Shown here piece after piece: positions 11,844-22,700 of a stretch of 64,000 nucleotides of DNA. Each line of letters opens with the position of its first letter. The first letter of the stretch is position 1. The DNA is taken from assembly GCA_029783825.1 (NCBI GenBank), contig JAREIK010001468.1, positions 4,138,261-4,202,260 on the forward strand, in the 5' to 3' direction. The position numbers and the translations under genes are program-made. The notes under the pieces were generated by a model. It was not told where the DNA came from and did no database searches. It saw only the letters and a program-made list of their open reading frames with translations. This DNA comes from Sapria himalayana (Eukaryota; Streptophyta; Magnoliopsida; Malpighiales; Rafflesiaceae).

Positions 11844-12041
11844 GTTTTACTTTTACAGTGAACAGTAACCGAGAATAATAATAACAATTTGTATTGTTAC
11901 ACTAAAAAAGTTCCCAGGTAAGTAGAGGGGCACAATTACCCTCTTAAAAACCACAAACATTGAGACTTTTTTGCCCTTTTGACAGAACTTTTCTAAAATA
12001 CATTAACTACAAAAGTTATTAGCTAACCTCCTCTGATCCAC

Positions 12042-12275
12042 TGTTATAAAATAAAACTAAACCCATAATAATTTGAAAGATAGAAAATTCAAAACTAAAG
12101 CAATAAATTACATCATGAAATAAAATATATTCAAAAGAAAATGAGAAATTGGAATACATGGGAATGAATTTCAGAGAAATAAGAAAAGTACTTTATATAG
12201 GAAAAAATTTAGAAATCTCCAAATAGATTTCTGATGTGGAAAAGATGATTTTCACCTACCCCCATTAAAATAACA
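12042..12275 (-). repeat. 5' LTR of copia element A
   Basis: 234 bp, TG/CA ends, paired with 7657..7890. On its left (downstream on the minus strand) lies GTGGATCAGAGGAGGTT, which resembles the TGGTATCAGAGC primer-binding site of copia elements with changes. Confidence 0.93.
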
Positions 12276-12885
12276 AAGTATTTATTTGGATAATAATGAT
12301 TTTCCTTGCCTGGGCTTTTCTCCTTCAACATGGATTCGAGGATCCTAAATCATCCACTAGTTTTCTAAATTTCATGGCCTCGATGCTTGTTTACTTTCTA
12401 ATCGGCTCATCGTTCTAATCAACAAAGGCTCCATTACTAAAAGGCTTGCCCTACATCTCCCACATGAGACCATTCTTTGATAGAATTCAAGAATCAACTT
12501 TCCTTTCCCATCAATTTGTTCTGCAGACACTTTTTGGGCCTCCGCTGGTAGAAGATGTTGAGCATAGCAAGAAATTATTTAGAATTGGTCTCTAAGTTTG
12601 AAAAATGCCAAAAGGGGTTAAATAACGAAGCAATATAGGAGCTACTGACATGGGGAAGGTTCACTAGATGAAGCAAGAAGTTCTCCCTGGAGCAGAAGTT
12701 TTTGATGTAGCGGCTCAATACACAAATTTCTATATCAGTATTAAAACAAAGTTAAACTTGTCTTATTTATATTTAACTATCATTCATGGTATATATTTTA
12801 TATGGATATATATCAATTCATACCCACTTTTTTAAATAATTTTTCCTAAGTTAAATGATGATAACAAAATTAAAATTGTCATAAA
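12276..12885. other. Unassigned spacer between copia element A and the foldback
   Basis: Moderate base composition in 12300-12710 compared with neighbours, with short open pieces, but no domain could be named. Could be a gene fragment or an old LINE tail. AT-rich after 12720. Confidence 0.3.
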
Positions 12886-13273
12886 TGATATAAAATTAAT
12901 TTTATTTATCACACAATGCACAAAAAAAAACTATTTATTTGCTTATCTCTATAATAAAGATCACAAGTTATGAGTCATGTTACATAAACTTATAAAAAAC
13001 TAATTTTCAAAAAGCTAGATTTTGTCTTGATAATAGTTATAGTTTTGACTTACTAAATTTTAGGGAGAATTATATTATGGGGTACTCACCTAAGAATTTT
13101 TAATAATTAGAAACTAAAATTTTAATATTTGAAAAAAAAGTCACAAAACAATAAATTAATTAAAAATAATGCCACTCTAATTCGTAAGGCTAAAATTACT
13201 CTCGCCCCTCTCCCCTGCACCTCGTCCTTGCCCTTGCCCCTCGCTTTCACCCTCGCTTTCGCCCTCGTCCTCT

Positions 13274-13295
13274 CCCCCCCCCCCCCCCCCCCCCC
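13274..13295 (+). repeat. Run of 22 C
   Basis: Uninterrupted C homopolymer between the C-rich arm and the GAGCTC loop of the foldback. Long C/G runs are unusual in plant DNA, and the length may be unreliable. Confidence 0.9.
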
Positions 13296-13413
13296 ACGAG
13301 CTCCTCAAGCTCCACGATGGAGCTCGATGAGCTCCATGATCAAGCTCACTAAAGCTCTACGAGCTCCACGTCGAGCTCGCTGAAGCTCGATAAAGCTCCA
13401 TGATGGAGCTCAT

Positions 13414-13640
13414 GGAGAGGGGCGGTGGGAGAGGGGTGGGGGGAGTGGGGCGAGGGGAGAGGGGTGAGGGGCAAAGGCGAGGGGAGATGGGTGTGGGTGA
13501 GGGCAAGGGTCAAGGGCAAGGGTCAAGGGCAAGGGTCAAGGGCAAGGGCAAGGGGCGAGGGCGAGGGCAAGGGTCAAGGGCGAGGGCAAGGGTCAAGGGC
13601 GAGGGCAAGGGGCAAGAGTGAGGTTGAGGGGCAGGGGAGA
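13414..13640 (+). repeat. GGGCAAGGGTCAAGGGC-type G-tract minisatellite
   Basis: Dozens of GGG runs spaced by 3-4 bases (units GGGCAA, GGGTCAA, GGGCGA), all on the plus strand. The spacing fits G-quadruplex-forming sequence. Forms the inner right side of the foldback; a shorter relative is at 19265-19370. Confidence 0.88.
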
Positions 13641-13969
13641 TGAGCGAGGGTAGTTTTAGACTTACGAATTAGAGTGGCCTTATTTTTAATTAATTTATAG
13701 TTTTGTGACTTTTTTTTTCAAATATAAAAATTTTAGTTTCTAATTATTAAAAATTCTTAGGTGAGTGCCCCATAATATAATTCTCCCTAAAATTTAGTAA
13801 GTCAAAACTATAACTATTATCAAAACAAAATCTAGCTTTTTGAAAATTAGTTTTTATAAGTTTATGTAACATGACTTGTAACTTGTGATCTTTATTATAG
13901 AGATAAGCAAATAAATAGTTTTTTTTTGTGCATTGTGTGATAAATAAAATTAATTTTATATCAAATAGA

Positions 13970-14216
13970 GTGGCCCTCGTTGTTGCCTGTCTGCCCTCAC
14001 CATCCCCCAAATCTCTCCCCCACACCTCTCCACCTGCACATCTTCATGATGGAGCTCGAGGCGCTCTAGTGAGCTCCTTCGTCGAGTTCATTGGAGCTCG
14101 ACGAGCACCATCGTCGAGCTCATTGGAGCTCCACGAAGCTCGTCGTGGAGCTCGACAGAACTCCACGAGCTCCATGTCGGAGCTCGTCGAGCTCCAATGA
14201 GCTCCATGGTCGAGCT
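13970..14216 (+). repeat. GAGCTC-rich element, left part (split by copia B)
   Basis: C-rich start (CCCTCACCATCCCCCAAATC) followed by many overlapping GAGCTC, AGCTCCA and CACGAGCTC words. It stops at the pentamer gagct, where copia element B is inserted, and resumes at 19048. Related to the loop of the neighbouring foldback. Confidence 0.8.
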
Positions 14217-14531
14217 TGTTAATGGGCTGTTCAATATAGTTGATTAAACTTCAAGTGAATTTACTTTTATACCCTTAATGATATTTATTAAATCCACGTG
14301 TAAATAGTTGTAAATTATTTTATCTTTATTTTTCTTTTATCAATTATCGGAGGTGATATATAAACTCTATTTTTTTAACCTAATGTTGATGGATACTTTT
14401 GATAACTATTTCTGCTTGGTTTTCTCTTTGCGCGGCACTCTCTTCTTCTTCTCCTCTACTCCTTCTCATATGTTCTTCTCCACTCTTAAGAAATCCTTGT
14501 TTTAACAAGGATTTGTTGTTATTTAACAACA
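14217..14531 (+). repeat. 5' LTR of copia element B
   Basis: Starts TGTTAATGGGCTGTTC and ends ATTTAACAACA; 315 bp. Pyrimidine-rich stretch near 14440-14480 and an inverted AAGGATTTGTTG-like pair close to the 3' end. Confidence 0.94.
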
Positions 14532-14859
14532 TTCTGGTATCAGAGCACTTGTTTCTACCTGAGATTGAAATTATTTTTGAATATTGTTCGAATTTAATTT
14601 CTCAAGATTAGATGATCTCTGTAAATCCTAATTATTTATCACGATTTCTTTAAGATCTAGCACAGATCTGACCTGATCTACTAAGATCTGAAGGTTTTGT
14701 GATGTTTAAAATATATTTTCTATAAAACCACCAACCTTTTGTTCTAATTTTTCAAGTTATTTTTAAACAAATATGTTTTTAAAAGGTTAAATCTCATCAA
14801 ACTCGGAATCAATTTCTATTCCCTTGTTTGGTTTTTTAAGTTATTTTTCTCTCAAGATA

Positions 14860-15645
14860 TATGGAAAATCATGGTCTCTAGATATGAAGAGGCCTCGAGT
14901 TTCTCTGCTCTGGAGGGTAAGGAATTACTTCAAGAGAAGGAATTAAAAAAGTTGAATGCGAAAACATTATATTTCATCCAACATATTGTAAATAATGCCA
15001 TATTCCCCTGATTATTTGGCTGCACTCAAGCCAAGGAGGCTTGGGGCCTCCTAATTGAGGAATATCAGGGGGGTGAGAAGGCTCGAAAAGCTCTTCTGTA
15101 CTCCCTGAGAGAGGACTTAAAAAATCTGAGCATGAAAAACTCAGATTCCCTTACTGAGTTTTCAACTCAGCTCCTTAATATAGTTAATCAACTAAATATT
15201 CATGGAGAAGACCTCTGTGACTCGATTGGTTGAAAAATTATTAATCTGTATGCCTGATAAATTTAATGCAATTGTGATAGTGATAGAGGAAACCAAGGAT
15301 CTTTCAAAGTTGACCATCCATCAAGTTCTGAGTTCATTAAAATCATATGAAAGCCGACTATTAAAGAGGGCAGAGATTTTTGGAGAATATGCAATGCAGT
15401 CAAGATGGGAGGACAAGCCCAAAAAAGATAAAGTTCAATCCAGAGACATAAGGAATAGAAGAACAAGTCAAAGGTATGGTTTTAAATCTAAAAATAAAAA
15501 TAAAATCAAATATGGCTTTTCTTGTAATATATGCAAGAGATCAAACAACACTGCAATAGAGTATTGGTTTTAAAAACAAAATCAATGCCTAAACTGTAAA
15601 AGGTTTGGGCATAACTCAAAATATTGTAAAAGTATCTCTAAATAG
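14860..15645 (+). pseudogene. Copia B gag with intact zinc knuckle
   Basis: Broken reading frame from about 14860; the best piece is 15202..15573 (EKTSVTRLVEKLLICMPDKF, then LSKLTIHQVLSSLKSYESRL), a copia gag helix region. At 15586..15627 the knuckle CLNCKRFGHNSKYC fits CX2CX4HX4C exactly, followed by a stop at about 15643. Confidence 0.82.
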
Positions 15646-15699
15646 AATACTAGCTTTATAGAGCAAATAGCCTCTATAGAGCATCTTGTTTTATGCAAA

Positions 15700-16930
15700 T
15701 GAAACAGATGATACATCTTCGCCAAACACCTGGTTTCTGGACAGTGGTTGCTCAAATCACATGTCTGGAAACAAGAAAATATTTGTGGATTTACTTCCAG
15801 TAGTGAATTCACAAGTAAAATTAGGTAATCATGATTTAGTTGAGGCATAAGCCAAGGGCAAAGTGGTAGTACCCACTTGCACTGGAACTAAGTTTATAAA
15901 AGATGTGCTTCTAGTTCTAGCCTTGGACCAGAATTAAGTGTTGGTCAATTAATTGAAAAAGGTCACAGATTATCATTGTAAAATATTTGATCATGAAAGT
16001 GATCAACCCTCATGGATAGTAAAAATATCAAGTGGAAGAAGCTTTCCACTAACATTTGCTAAGAGAGCAGACATAGTATTGTCTATGAATATCTAGTCTG
16101 TAGCTTCTCTTTGGCACAGAAGGTTTGGGCATATAAACTATTTAAGCCTAAAATATATTTTTCAAAAAAATTTGGTGAAGAGAGTGCCTTCAAATCTTAC
16201 CATTCCAAACTCTATTTGTGAGGAATGCTCACTGGGAAAATAAACCAGGAAAAGCTTTCCTAAGCAATCTACCTAGAGAGCCTCTGAAACTTTAGAACTT
16301 ATGTATGTTGATATATGTGGACCCATGTCAGTGCAGTCATTAGGAAACAGTAGCTATTTTTTACTATTTGTCGATGATTGCATAAGACACATGTGGGTTT
16401 TCTTCTTGAAGCACAAGTCTGAGTTACTTGATTACTTCAAGAAGCTTTTGTCCCTTGTCGAAAGATAATCTGGACTAAGTATAAAAACATTTAGAATAGA
16501 CAGAGGAGGTGAATTCCTCTCTCAAAAATTTACAGAATTCTATTAATTAAAATGTATAGTTAGACAGGTGACCACTGCCGACTCACCACAACAAAATGGA
16601 GTTGTGAAGAGGAAAAACAAAATAATAATGGAGATGGTTGGGTCAATTTTGAATGAGAAATGTCTACCAACAAACTATTGGGTAGAAATAGTGAACACAT
16701 CAGTGTATCTGCTCAATAGGTGCCTTACTAAAATACTAGATAAACTTACTCTAGTGCAAGCCTGGACTGGCAGAAAACTAAGTGTCAAACATTTAAAGGT
16801 ATTCAGGAGTGTTTGTTACTTCCATATACCAAATACACAAAGAACCAAGTTAGACTCAGAGTCTAAAGTACATTCTAGTAGGATACAGTCTACAATCCAA
16901 GGGTTACAGACTGTATTCACTAGAAACTAA
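15700..16930 (+). pseudogene. Copia B protease and integrase
   Basis: Near 15735 the translation FLDSGCSNHMSGNKK is the protease active site (DSG). GAG-pre-integrase LWHRRFGHINYLSLKYIF and CEECSLGK follow near 16110-16240. Integrase core: YVDICGPMSVQSLG, then FVDDCIRHMWVFFLKHKSE and IDRGGEF; 16568..16930 has the SPQQNGVVKRKNK motif and VCYFHIPNTQRTKLD. The catalytic D, D and E positions can be placed except that the last Glu of NGVVER reads Lys. Stops occur between pieces. Confidence 0.83.
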
Positions 16931-17464
16931 GTCATTTCTGGTGAGTAGAGATATATTAGTTGATGAAAATAACAAATGGGGTAAAAGCTTTAATGAAATT
17001 AATTTTGAAATAAAAAAATGGTTATATAGAAGCTACTACAGCTAGCAATAAACTAATAAGCACTCCAAGGTATGATTTCAACTCTCCTTCTGAATTTACT
17101 TCTGAATATGATTCTGAATATAAGTCTGAATCTATTGTTGAATATAGTTGTGAATCTATCTCTAATTTTGAATCTATGTCTATTTTAACTGAATCAAATA
17201 AGATAAACACTCCTGTTAAACATAAAGACCTGTCAGACATTTACCAGAGATGTAGTTACGCCTCAGTTGAGTCACTCAACTATGAAGTGGCTGTAAAATA
17301 ATAATTCTGGATAAAAGTAATGTAGACAGAAATGTCTGTCATAAAAAAATGACACCTGGACTCTGGTTGACCTACTCCCAAATAAACACAGTATAGGTGT
17401 AAAATGGATCTATAGGATTAAGACTAAATCTAACTCAAATCAACCTATATATAAGGCTCACTTA

Positions 17465-18112
17465 GTGACTAAAGACTACTCACAAAAACCTGGAACAAAT
17501 TACTATGAAACCTTTGCTCCAGTAGCAAGGTTAGAAACAGTAAGGCTTCTAATAGCCTTAGCTAGACAGAAAGGTTGGAATTTATTCCAACTCGACATAA
17601 AGTCAGCTTTCTTGAATGGAAAGCTCAAGGAAGAAATCTATGTAGAACAACCCACTGTGTTTGTAAAAAAGGAGAGTGAATACTATGTTTATAGACTAAA
17701 TAATGCTTTATATAATTTGAAACAAGCTCCTCATGCTTGGTATCAACAAATTAATTCTTACTTACCGAATCAAGGATTCAGTAGAAGTAAAAGTGAACCT
17801 ACATTCTATATTAAGAGAGATAAACATTCTGGAATTTTAATTATTTCCATATATGTAGATGATTTTATCTTCACAAGCAATAAAATTGAATTAATTAATA
17901 ATTTTAGGAGAGAAATGGAAACTAGGTATGAAATATCAGACCAAGGAAACCTAAGACAATTCTTAGGACTTGAAATAACTCAAGACACAAGTGGTGTGTC
18001 CATCTCTCAAGTCACATATATAAAATCATTACTGAAAAACTTTGGAATGAGAGATTGTAAACCTATCTCTACCCGCTTAGAAGTAAATCAAAAGCTACTT
18101 TCTGCCCAATGA
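17465..18112 (+). pseudogene. Copia B reverse transcriptase
   Basis: 215-residue open frame: YSQKPGTNYYETFAPVARL, FQLDIKSAFLNGKLKEEIYV, LNNALYNLKQAPHAWYQ, then YVDDFIFTSN with the catalytic YVDD near 17850, and QGNLRQFLGLEI. This is a well-kept copia RT that ends at a stop within the RT-RNase H connection. Confidence 0.88.
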
Positions 18113-18118
18113 AAACTA

Positions 18119-18733
18119 ATGAATGAAAAAACATACAGAAGCTTAATTGGAAGCTTGCTGTATGCATCTGCAACTAGACCCAATATAGTGTATTCTATCC
18201 ATTTACTGTTAGGGTTTATGCATGCTCCAATCACATTGAAATTTCTGGTTACTGTGATAGTGATTGGAGATGAAGTCCAAATGATTACAAAAGTACCTCT
18301 ATATATGTATTTAGCTTGGGAACTATGGCTATTACTTGGTAGTCCTAGAAACAATCCACTGTCACCCTGTCTACCACTGAAGCTGAATATGTTTCAGCTT
18401 CAATAGCGACTTCTCAAGTACTATGGCTAAGAAAACTTTTGGGCGATCTAGATAAACCATTTAAACGTCCAACTAAAATTCAGTGTGATAATCAATCGAC
18501 CATATCTATTGCGAGTGATGTGGTAATGCATAGTCGAACTAAACATATATGCTTAAAATATCACATCATTTAATGATGCTATTGAAACTAATGAAGCTAA
18601 TGAAGTTAAGTTGGTTTTTTGCAGGACCGAAGAGCAAGTGGCCGATATATTTACGAAATCATTGTCTAGAGAAAAATTGGTTTATTTAAGAGAAAGGCTT
18701 AGACTAATTTCAACTACATCAAATGGGGGAGAA
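18119..18733 (+). pseudogene. Copia B RNase H, frameshifted, with internal deletion
   Basis: Starts SLIGSLLYASATRPNIVYSI (RT-RNase H link). The expected RNase H start is shortened after HAPITLKF. In shifted frames one finds TLSTTEAEYVSASIATSQVL, FKRPTKIQCDNQSTISIAS and HSRTKHI, then EEQVADIFTKSLSREKL. The AEY and CDNQS acidic residues remain. It ends at the purine tract before the 3' LTR. Confidence 0.82.
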
Positions 18734-19047
18734 TGCTAACGGGTTGTTCAATATAGTTGATTAAACTTCAAATGAATTTACTCTTATACCCTTAATGATA
18801 TTTATTAAATCCGCGTGTAAATAGCTTTAAAGTATTTTATGTTTATTTTGATTTTATCAATTATCGAATGTGATATATTAACTCTGTTTTTTTACCTAAT
18901 GTTGCTGGATACTTTTGATAACTATTTCTGCTTGGTTTTCTCTCTACGCGGTGCTGTTTTCTTCTTCTCATCTACTCCTTCTCATCTGTTCTTCTCTGCT
19001 CTTAAGAAATCCTTATTTTATTAAGGATTTGTTATTATTTAACAACA
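18734..19047 (+). repeat. 3' LTR of copia element B
   Basis: 314 bp, starts TGCTAACGGGTTGTTC, ends AACAACA, homologous to 14217..14531 throughout. Confidence 0.94.
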
Positions 19048-19510
19048 GAGCTCATTGGAGCTCGTGGAGCTCCAGCGAGCTCGACGGAGCTCCATGAGCT
19101 CCACGAATGAGCTCACTGGAGCTCCTCGAGCTCCATCGTGGACTTCGATGGAGCTCCACGAGCTCCACGTTGGAACTTGTCGAGCTCTAGTGTGCTCCAC
19201 GGTCGAGCTCATTAGAGCTCCAATGAGCTCCATCGTGAAGAGGTGCAGGAGGAGAGGTGTGAGGGAAAGGTGTGAAGGGTGGTGAGATAGACGGGCGAGA
19301 GCGAGGGCAAGGGTGAGGGCCAGGGGCAAGGGGTGAGTGAGAGGATAAGGGCAAGGGGAGAGGGGATAGGGTATTTTAGAAATTAGATATTTGAGCGTCC
19401 TTTTTTTTAATTTTTTTATAGTTTTGTGATTTTTTCACAAATATCAAAAGTTTAGTTTCTAATTGTTAAAAATTTTTGGTGGAGCACTCCAAAACAAAAT
19501 TCCCCCTTTT
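19048..19510 (+). repeat. GAGCTC-rich element, right part and arm
   Basis: Resumes with gagct after copia B: GAGCTC/AGCTCCA cluster to about 19235, G-rich GGGCAAGGG-type stretch 19265-19370, then AT-rich arm (TTATAGTTTTGTGA... to CAAAATTCCCCC at about 19506) that matches the right arm of the foldback at 13680-13787. This shows both are members of one repeat family. Confidence 0.8.
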
Positions 19511-21156
19511 ATTTTTCATCATCATTTTTTTCTTCTTTTAATTCATTATTATGATGATTGATAAAGGTCAATTGTAAATTGTGTCAATTGTAACTAATAA
19601 AAATTATAAGCGGCAAGAAATATGAAAACTTATAAAAAACATAAATATGGAATTTAATTAAAATTATATAGAATACTATATTCATATGAATTATAAAATT
19701 GATCATATCGTTGAGTAACCTCAATTTTGATGAAAGCATTTGCATTGGAAAAAAAAAAAGACAAACTTAAAAAATTATTTTTAGATTTTTCATTAGTAAT
19801 CACTAAAAAAAGAATTCATTTATAGTGGTCTTTATTCATTCCATCCTTCTTAGCATAATTATACAATAATATTGGACACACTATTTTTTTTTGTTGATGA
19901 TTGATAAAGGTAATTTATAAATTAGTTTCTATGAATTTAAACACTAGATAATTCTTAACAAAATCTAAAGTTAAAACAATTTTAACAACTTAAATTTATT
20001 CATGAATATCTATTTCAATCCAATGCATAAGCTTGTTTTTTGGCATTTAATTAATAATTTCAATGATTTCTATAGAGATACTTGCATAAACATATCTCAT
20101 AAGAGAATATAATAAAAATATATGTTCGATTTATCAAATTTTGTATTTATGTCAAGAGGGATAAAATTTAAAAACATTTTACCCAAATTTTATGCTATTT
20201 CTCATAGAATATCTCTTATTGAAGATGTTCATTATCTCTTCAATTGATAGATACCCTGGGGAATGTATCCAACATTCCTAAGAATCAAACTCATGATATC
20301 ATGATAAGAGCATTCATCATCTTTATTAACTGAACTACCATTACGTTAATATTTCATTTCATATATTATGGGCTTATCTTAGTTTGTACCATCACAGGAA
20401 TGCAAGCCACAACTTGATCAAATATATGCGTATCCTAATGAAAGAGCGATGAGGTAAAGACTTTCCAATACCACGAGGTTTGAACTGATTGTGCTAAATA
20501 AAATCGTGAGTAAAATATCCTAAAATTTTAATAGAGAAATGTATGCATGGAATTTTCAAAATATTAAAATGGTTAGAATATGAAAATTATGTAAAAATAT
20601 TGAAATGAAAAGCTACTATTTATTTTTTTTGTTAAGAAAATAAAAATATATAGGAACTAGATAAATTTGATAAGGCTCGGCTTGTGAAGACTAACTTGTA
20701 AACATCATTATCTAATTATATGGTGTTATTATTTAAATTGTGTAATAGATAACCAATCTAATGTTGTTAATAACTAAAAAATTCCTCTGGTATTTGTTGG
20801 AATGGAATTTAAAAATATCAAGATTTTCTAAAAAAATATAAAATTCTATATGATCAAAGTATCTTTAAATAGGATACTAATATATATATATATATATATA
20901 TATCTCCCATTGAAATAAATTTAAGATTAATTTAATGAATAATGCTTGAGAGAAACATATTGAATATCTATCAAGAAAGAACTTGTTAAGAGTTACACAT
21001 TTAATCAATTATTATTCCTTTCTAAAGAAGATGTGATATGAAATGATTCTTAGAAATCATGGATACATGTCTCTTATATTTTTCATTAGGTACTAAATAT
21101 TAATATTGGTGGTATTGCAAAAAGGATCTCTTGAAGAGAGCAAAGAAGGTTGCTTG
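19511..21156. other. AT-rich spacer
   Basis: No gene recognised. Contains a (TA)n run at about 20880-20904 and repeat-like AT-rich DNA. Confidence 0.4.
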
Positions 21157-22190
21157 TGAACGTGGGGGAATGTATTGGAATACCTAGAACAAGTAGGAAC
21201 GCTGAAGGTTCTGGATCTATTTATCTTAGACATAAAATATGTATGAAAGATTTGTAACCTCAAAGGAATATTTAAGCATGTAGGTGAATTTCACCTTGCC
21301 CACAATGAAAATCTCTTTGGGTTTTTTGATTTTTCTTCTATAAAAGACGAGTTTTTCCTCATTTGTAATTCATCTCATTCTCAAGTATCTTTTGCTTATA
21401 TTTTTCTTATTATCTTGTTTATCTTAAAATATTGAGTTTGAATTTTATATTTCAAAGTATTGTTTTAAGTTTTATTTTTAAAATATTGGTATCAGAAAGA
21501 TAGTTTAAGATATTAACTTTTATGATTAATGCATATCTAAGAATATTTTATCAAAAGGACAATAGGAGCATCATGGTCTTTTGTTTTTGGTGGGGTATAG
21601 TGACCCCTCCACTTACTTGAGAACTTTTCTTGGTGTATTTAACAAAAATAATTACTATTATTATTGGGTACTATTCACTATAAAAGTAAACTAAATGATA
21701 GTAGAATTTAAAGTACTCAAATTTAACGAGAGTAATTTTTTATTATGAAAAATAAAAATCAAGGCAATTTTAAGGAAGAATAATTAATTATATATAATAG
21801 GGAAAAAAACTTATTTGGATTACTAAAGATGTGGAATGAGATGGACATTAATGTAATTGTTGATCTACATTCTGCACTATGAGATAAAATACCCTCTAGT
21901 GTGATAGAAAAAATATGATCAAAAAAATAGAGATACTCCGAAAAGATTGTATGAGGTAAAATTACTTCACATCAAGATCTTCTTAAAGAGTGAGACTCCA
22001 CTCTCTTTGAATGACAATATCCACAATGGTAACTAATTATATAAACATCTTGAATATTTTATTTACTCAATTTACTATGTTGGGTTATAAAATAAAAGAT
22101 GTTGAACATGTTGAATTTTATTTTTAAGTTTATTTGATTCATATGATCAACTTATCATTAATTTAGCGAACAATACCTTTTTTGACTATA
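21157..22190 (+). mobile_element. Truncated copia: purine tract, LTR, primer site, gag
   Basis: Purine tract GAACGTGGGGGAA (21158-21170) is followed by an LTR-like segment from TGTATTGG (21171) to about 21485, then TGGTATCAGAAAG (21487), a drifted initiator-Met primer site. Inside the LTR, taggtgaatttcacc and ttgcccacaatgaaaat match the minus-strand reading of the element A LTR, so it is the same family. From about 21690 the gag start reads VEFKVLKFNESNF, later FDSYDQLIINLANN, with many stops. The gag sequence runs into the 22-bp repeat at 22193. Confidence 0.75.
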
Positions 22191-22192
22191 TT

Positions 22193-22285
22193 ACAAGGAG
22201 GATAGACATACAATACAAGGAGGATAGACATACAATACAAGGAGGATAGACATACAATACAAGGAGGATAGACATACAATACAAG
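22193..22285 (+). repeat. Perfect 22-bp tandem repeat, 4.2 copies
   Basis: Units beginning acaaggaggatagaca start at 22193, 22215, 22237 and 22259 and are identical. Lies in the decayed copia gag. No spacers, so not CRISPR. Confidence 0.95.
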
Positions 22286-22439
22286 TTTATAGCTAGCAAA
22301 AGTTTTGATAGTGATATGAGAGAGATCAAAAAAAATGTGTCCTCAGTAATAGTTAGAATTTTGGTAGATCAAAATTAAGAATTAAATAATACAACTATAG
22401 CAAGTAATGGCACTTTAAAATAGATTATTAGTATAAAAA

Positions 22440-22700
22440 AATTTGTATGTATATGAATATGTGTGTGAGTGCGTGTGTGTTTGTGTGTGTGTGTAGTGTA
22501 TATATGTATGTATGTATATATTTATAGACACATACATATAAACATACAAGCATATATATATATATACATGTATTATGTATACACACACACACACACTTAT
22601 AAACATACAAGCATACAAACATATATATTTATACACACAGACATAGATAGTTATATATGTGTTTCTTTATATCTTTATACGTATATATATAATTATGTTT
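22440..22700 (+). repeat. TATG/TG/CA compound microsatellite
   Basis: TGTGTGTGTG, TATGTATGTATATAT, CATACATATAAACATA and ACACACACAC tracts in succession. Open frames through it consist of Tyr, Ile, Cys, His and Thr and are artefacts. Confidence 0.9.

Larger units (their letters stand above)
7657..12275 (-). mobile_element. Ty1/copia LTR retrotransposon with both LTRs (inactive)
   Basis: Complete in layout, on the minus strand: 5' LTR 12042..12275, primer-binding-like GGATCAGAGG next to it (a drifted initiator-Met type site), gag, zinc knuckle, protease, integrase, RT and RNase H, a purine-rich tract read as AAGTGGGATAA on the minus strand at about 7891-7901, then 3' LTR 7657..7890. The copia order (integrase before RT) is clear. 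Coding regions carry several stops and frameshifts, so it is non-autonomous now. The LTRs are 234 bp each and differ at about 15 positions by eye. Flanking pentamers aagct and aagta agree only at the first three bases, so the target duplication has decayed or the ends were altered. Confidence 0.92.
12886..13963. repeat. Large foldback (inverted repeat) with GAGCTC/G-rich core
   Basis: Arms 12886..13227 and 13621..13963 are near-perfect reverse complements (about 340 bp each): the left arm begins TGATATAAAATTAA and the right arm ends with its complement TTAATTTTATATCA. The core also pairs partly: C-rich 13228-13295 faces G-rich 13414-13620. The loop is a GAGCTC-rich 118-bp segment (13296-13413). 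Within the arms, GGGAGAATTATATTATGGGG at 13063 and its complement ending at 13787 look like element termini, because the related copy at 19.5 kb stops at the same point. The outer 177 bp of each arm would then be flanking DNA duplicated in inverse orientation. Confidence 0.88.
14217..19047 (+). mobile_element. Ty1/copia element B with LTRs and perfect target duplication
   Basis: 5' LTR 14217..14531, then TGGTATCAGAGCAC (14535), the canonical initiator-Met primer-binding site, gag, protease, integrase, RT, RNase H, purine tract AAATGGGGGAGAA (18721-18733), and 3' LTR 18734..19047. Flanked by gagct on both sides (14212..14216 and 19048..19052), a perfect 5-bp target duplication, so the outer limits are certain. 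The LTRs differ at roughly 30 sites by eye, so it is older than element A by that measure. Coding regions have stops and frameshifts; the element is inactive. It is inserted in a GAGCTC-rich repeat, separate from the foldback. Confidence 0.95.

Noticed and set aside
7652..12280. 5-bp target duplication of copia element A
   Set aside because: aagct and aagta match only at three positions, so it was not claimed as a duplication.
13400..13643. Gly/Arg-rich open frames (GKGQG repeats)
   Set aside because: Translations of the GGG-tract minisatellite inside a foldback; present in several frames at once.
20270..20350. tRNA-like text (aaactcatgatatcatgataagag)
   Set aside because: No acceptor stem, no TTCGAATC loop in place; resembles a phrase common in plant LTRs.
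22193..22285. CRISPR-like direct repeats
   Set aside because: Perfect head-to-tail units without spacers, in plant DNA.
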